A DNA stretch of 64,000 nucleotides, from positions 1,240,001 to 1,304,000 of the forward strand of contig NZ_JACHYB010000002.1 of NCBI RefSeq assembly GCF_014192515.1, read 5' to 3'. This document shows positions 60,574-64,000 of this stretch, piece by piece. How positions within the stretch are numbered: position 1 is the first letter of the stretch; every line of letters begins with the position of its first letter. This DNA is from Microbacter margulisiae (GTDB lineage Bacteria > Bacteroidota > Bacteroidia > Bacteroidales > Paludibacteraceae). A model generated the notes under the pieces. It was not told the origin of the DNA, made no database searches, and was given only the letters and a program-made list of their open reading frames with translations. A program made the position numbers and the translations under genes.

Positions 60574-62751
60574 ATGAAACGTATTTTTATTTGGTTCCTT
60601 TGTGCTGTCCTTTCTCTTCCCCTATCTGCGCAATGTTATCCTTTTCAGAATCCCCAATTACCGGACAGCGTGCGGATCAATAATCTTATTTCATTGATGA
60701 CTTTGGCGGAAAAGGTCAATGCATTGTCAACATCTTTCGGTGTGCCTAGACTTGGCATCCGTGCTATAGGCCATTCCGAAGGCTTACATGGCATGGCGCT
60801 CGGAGGACCAGCCAATTGGGGAAGCTATGGTTCTCCTAAACCTGTTACTTATCCTACTACCATCTTTCCGCAAGCCTATGGTTTGGGAGAAACATGGGAT
60901 ACTGCGCTCATTCGCAAGGTAGCTGATGTGGAAGCAACGGAAGTACGATATTATGTACAAAATCCGAACTTCGAAAAAGGAGGGCTTGTTGTGCGGGCGC
61001 CCAATGCCGATCTGGCGCGTGATCCTCGCTGGGGCAGAACGGAAGAGAGTTATGGGGAAGATCCTTATCTTACTTCATGTATGGCTGTTGCATTTATAAA
61101 AGGATTGCAAGGCGACAACCCACGCTATTGGAAAACGGCTTCATTGATGAAACATTTCATGGCAAACAGCAACGAAGACGGGCGCGACTCTACGTCGTCA
61201 AATTTTGACGAACGGCTCTTCCGCGAATATTATGGGTACCCATTCTATAAAGGCATCACTGAAGGCGGGGCGCAAGCCATAATGGCATCCTACAACTCGT
61301 GGAACGGCACACCCATGTGTGTCAACCCTGTTTTGAACCATGTCGTGCGCAAAGAATGGGGCAATCATGGCATTATCTGTACCGACGGCGGCGCACTGAA
61401 GCTGCTCATTACTGCACATCATGCCTATCCAACATTGGCACAGGGAGCGGCTGCCACTATCAAAGCAGGTGTCGGTCAGTTTCTGGACAATTACAAACCG
61501 GCTGTTTACGAAGCGTTGCGAAAAGGATATATCACTGTGGCAGACATTGACAAGGTATTAAAAGATAATTTTTACGTTGCTCTCCGGCTGGGACTCCTGG
61601 ATGGAAATCAAACCAAAGTGCCTTATGCCAATATCGGCGTCACCGATACGGTAGCTCCCTGGCGCAGCCCGAAGGTGCATCAATTCGTGCGGCTCGTTAC
61701 TGCTAAATCGATCGTATTGCTCAAGAACAATGACCATTTGCTCCCGCTCGATTTGCATAAAATCAAATCCATTGCCGTCATCGGCCCGCGGGCAAACAGT
61801 GTGATTCTCGACTGGTACAGCGGGACACCTCCCTATAGAGTGTCAGTATTGCAGGGAATTAGAAATGCCGTCGGAAAGAATGTCATCGTACGCTATGCAC
61901 CATCCGACCAGATGGATGAGGCGGCCAATGCTGCAAAAGCGTCCGATGTAGCCATTGTATGTATAGGGAACCATCCCTATGGAACCGATCCGAAATGGAT
62001 GTATTCGCCTATCCCAAGTGACGGGCGCGAGGGTGTTGACCGCAAAGCCTTATCGCTCGAAATGGAAGACCTGGCCAAAGTAGTTTATAAAGCCAATCCC
62101 AATACCATATTACTCCTTATTAGCAGTTTCCCCTTTGCCATCAACTGGTCGGAACAACATCTGCCGGCTATTTTACACGTCACACAATGCAGCCAGGAGC
62201 TAGGCAACGGCGTGGCAGATGTCCTGTTCGGAAAGGTCGACCCTGCCGGACGCACTACACAAACATGGGTAAAATCTATTGCCGACCTCCCTCCAATGAT
62301 GGATTATAACATTCGCGACGGACGTACCTATATGTACTTTAAAGGGAACCCCCTTTATCCTTTTGGCTATGGGCTTAGCTACACTACTTTCGCCTATTCG
62401 CATTTGAAAACAAATGCTACCGTTATACATCCCAACGACACCTTGCTGGTCTCAGTTGCTATAAAAAACACGGGAAAATATGACGGAGATGAAGTCCCTC
62501 AATTATATGTATCATTCCCCGATTCAAAAGTATCCCGTCCCATGGAAGAACTCAGGGGATTTCAACGCGTTTTTATCAAAACGGGAGAAACAAAAACCGT
62601 CACCTTCCCGCTGAAAGTTTCCGATCTTGCCTATTGGAATACAACCAAACATGCCTTTACCATCGAACCTGGCAAAGTAATCCTGAAAATAGGCGCTTCA
62701 TCAACTGATATACGCTTGCACAAGAACGTGAAAATAGACAATTATGAATGA
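60574..62751 (+). CDS. GH3 glycosidase (beta-xylosidase/arabinosidase-like, 725 aa)
   Basis: Secreted GH3 enzyme with a signal peptide (MKRIFIWFLCAVLSLPLSAQ). Opening block GVPRLGIRAIGHSEGLHGM and the two-residue context ARDPRWGRTEESYGEDPYL are typical. The nucleophile Asp is in GIICTDGGALKLL (about 270). A C-terminal Fn3-like domain (NPLYPFGYGLSYTTFAYSHLK) closes it. The ICTDGGA context and overall layout resemble GH3 beta-xylosidases more than BglX; substrate remains open. It is the last of the glycosidase run. Confidence 0.9.
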   Translation: MKRIFIWFLCAVLSLPLSAQCYPFQNPQLPDSVRINNLISLMTLAEKVNALSTSFGVPRLGIRAIGHSEGLHGMALGGPANWGSYGSPKPVTYPTTIFPQAYGLGETWDTALIRKVADVEATEVRYYVQNPNFEKGGLVVRAPNADLARDPRWGRTEESYGEDPYLTSCMAVAFIKGLQGDNPRYWKTASLMKHFMANSNEDGRDSTSSNFDERLFREYYGYPFYKGITEGGAQAIMASYNSWNGTPMCVNPVLNHVVRKEWGNHGIICTDGGALKLLITAHHAYPTLAQGAAATIKAGVGQFLDNYKPAVYEALRKGYITVADIDKVLKDNFYVALRLGLLDGNQTKVPYANIGVTDTVAPWRSPKVHQFVRLVTAKSIVLLKNNDHLLPLDLHKIKSIAVIGPRANSVILDWYSGTPPYRVSVLQGIRNAVGKNVIVRYAPSDQMDEAANAAKASDVAIVCIGNHPYGTDPKWMYSPIPSDGREGVDRKALSLEMEDLAKVVYKANPNTILLLISSFPFAINWSEQHLPAILHVTQCSQELGNGVADVLFGKVDPAGRTTQTWVKSIADLPPMMDYNIRDGRTYMYFKGNPLYPFGYGLSYTTFAYSHLKTNATVIHPNDTLLVSVAIKNTGKYDGDEVPQLYVSFPDSKVSRPMEELRGFQRVFIKTGETKTVTFPLKVSDLAYWNTTKHAFTIEPGKVILKIGASSTDIRLHKNVKIDNYE

Positions 62752-62982
62752 CCATTCCCTATTATCATATCTTGAATGTAAAGAATTTATATGCCATTTC
62801 ATGGCCATAAATCTCACACAATATAATTCATATCTTTGTATTAAGTTTTAATATGAAAGCTATTACGTTAATATTTATTCGAACAGATATCCTCCTAACA
62901 TCGCGACTTGGCTATGTTACCAAAAAATATCAATGAAAATGAGTTGAATGATAATAAGCAATCATAAACCATTACTAATCGT

Positions 62983-64000
62983 ATGAGAACACATGTACTT
63001 GTCCTGCTTGCCTTTGTTGCAACCGGTTGTTTTGCCCAGGCTCCCTTTAAAAAAGGATATTTCATAAACAATAGCAACCAAAAGACAGAATGTTTGATCA
63101 AAAATGATGACTGGAAAAATAATCCGAAGTCATTTGAATATAAGATCAATGAAAGGGGTGAGGTTAAACAGGGAAATCTGGCTACTGTCAAAGAGTTTGG
63201 CATAGATGGTTATTCAAAATATGTAAGAACTTCTGTCAATATCGATCGTTCTCCAATGTTAACATCCGATCTTTCCAACACACGAAATCCTGTTTGGGAA
63301 AAAGATACATTGTTTCTGAAAGTGATTCTTGAAGGGAAGGCCTCTCTTTATTATTATGATAATGGATACATTGTGCGATTCTTCTATTCGGTGGCAAGCA
63401 CTCCTATTCAGCAGTTGATTTATAAAGAATATCTGACAGGTGAAACCGGAATAGCGACGAACTCCGATTATCAAAATCAATTATGGTTGTATGTCAGGGC
63501 AAAAGGAGCAACAATGAATTCTATGCGTTATATCTCGTACGGCGTAAGTGATCTGGAGCATTATTTTAATAAATATAACACCGAATATTCGGGAGCATAC
63601 GCATCTGCACAGTTCGAAACAACGCAGGATATACAAGTCCCAGTAAACATAAGGATCACCCCAGGAATCGACGTTACATCATTAGCTATTGAAAATAATT
63701 TTGTTGGCTCACCGCGATATGCAGATTATGGACATGCATCAGTATTTAGAATAGGATTGGAAGGAGAATTCCTGTTACCATTTAATCATCATAATTGGGG
63801 TGTTGTCATTGAACCGGCATATCAATTGCTTAATGCACATCCTAAAGGCTCAAGTTCCACCGTGCATCTGAGTTTTGTTGAATTTCCGGTAGGACTACGG
63901 CGTTATTTTGTCTTTAAGAACTGGAAGCTATTCCTTGATGGCTTCTATACCAATGATTATGGACTGACATTCAATTCCAACTTCCAGGTAGATCCTTTTT
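62983..64000 (+). CDS. Outer-membrane-like protein, 3' end outside window
   Basis: Frame read by hand from ATG 62983 to the window edge (339 codons, no stop). A signal peptide (MRTHVLVLLAFVATGCFAQ) is followed by FKKGYFINNSNQKTECLIKNDDWKNNPKSFEYK, a beginning shared by many Bacteroidota proteins often annotated without function. Later stretches (FRIGLEGEFLLPFNHHNWGVVIEPAY, VGLRRYFVFKNWKLFLDGFY) look like beta-barrel strands. The C-terminus is not seen. It is 231 nt after the GH3 gene. Function unknown. Confidence 0.7.
   Translation, partial: MRTHVLVLLAFVATGCFAQAPFKKGYFINNSNQKTECLIKNDDWKNNPKSFEYKINERGEVKQGNLATVKEFGIDGYSKYVRTSVNIDRSPMLTSDLSNTRNPVWEKDTLFLKVILEGKASLYYYDNGYIVRFFYSVASTPIQQLIYKEYLTGETGIATNSDYQNQLWLYVRAKGATMNSMRYISYGVSDLEHYFNKYNTEYSGAYASAQFETTQDIQVPVNIRITPGIDVTSLAIENNFVGSPRYADYGHASVFRIGLEGEFLLPFNHHNWGVVIEPAYQLLNAHPKGSSSTVHLSFVEFPVGLRRYFVFKNWKLFLDGFYTNDYGLTFNSNFQVDPF

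Noticed and set aside
1..64000. CRISPR array, tRNA or rRNA genes
   Set aside because: No regular spacer-repeat array, no cloverleaf and no rRNA segment was recognised by eye; a tRNAscan/Infernal run would be decisive.

Overview
The window reads as chromosomal DNA of a Bacteroidota bacterium, most likely of the order Bacteroidales. Supporting signs are AT-leaning DNA, promoters of the Bacteroidetes type (TTTG about 19-21 nt before TAnnTTTG), a SusC-type receptor fragment, a probable type IX secretion C-terminal domain on a giant surface protein, and a plant-polysaccharide glycosidase cluster. No rRNA, tRNA or CRISPR array was seen.

Layout. 1-4.4 kb: 5'-truncated SusC remnant, htpG with a clear terminator, and an RCK-gated K+ channel. 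4.4-10.5 kb, minus strand: a TolC-like outer-membrane protein, two CPBP/Abi-type membrane proteases, an IS256-family element with a 9-bp target duplication, two tiny double-glycine-leader peptide genes that I found by hand, and a short MutS-like ATPase. I read the TolC, CPBP and peptide genes as a candidate peptide (bacteriocin or signal) locus that the IS has split. 10.7-16.6 kb: PAS-LuxR-type regulator, a REP/RAYT transposase unit with flanking duplicated repeats, an AbiH-family phage-defence gene, an MscS channel, and a YcxB-like/pseudopilin-like fusion. 16.6-21.8 kb: GH31 glycosidase, divergent from hddA-gmhA-hddC for GDP-heptose precursors. 21.9-26.7 kb: CoA-disulfide-reductase-like flavoprotein, divergent from a porin-like protein, PII and AmtB. 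27-28.3 kb: NhaD antiporter. 28.6-37 kb: a carbohydrate operon with split transketolase, FGGY kinase, fucose/arabinose isomerase-like enzyme, GRP-family transporter and a signal-less sugar-binding protein, then ribB and a DeoR regulator. 37.8-39.7 kb: a second PII-AmtB pair. 40.1-46.8 kb: a 2.2-kaa GLUG-repeat adhesin-like protein. 46.8-47.6 kb: a duplicated non-coding repeat. 47.9-62.8 kb: a co-oriented run of GH31 (PA14 insert), two GH2 and three GH3 enzymes, matching the side-chain and oligosaccharide stage of xyloglucan or similar hemicellulose breakdown. The window ends in an open reading frame for an outer-membrane-like protein.

How the parts fit. The glycosidases would release xylose, galactose and glucose. 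The 28.6-37 kb operon would handle a further sugar, perhaps a branched or unusual pentose; the substrate is a hypothesis. The two PII-Amt units share a GGGTATT-type motif next to their promoters, suggesting common nitrogen control. The strongest candidates for something undescribed are the double-glycine peptide pair with CPBP proteases, the shared PII-Amt motif, and the sugar operon.
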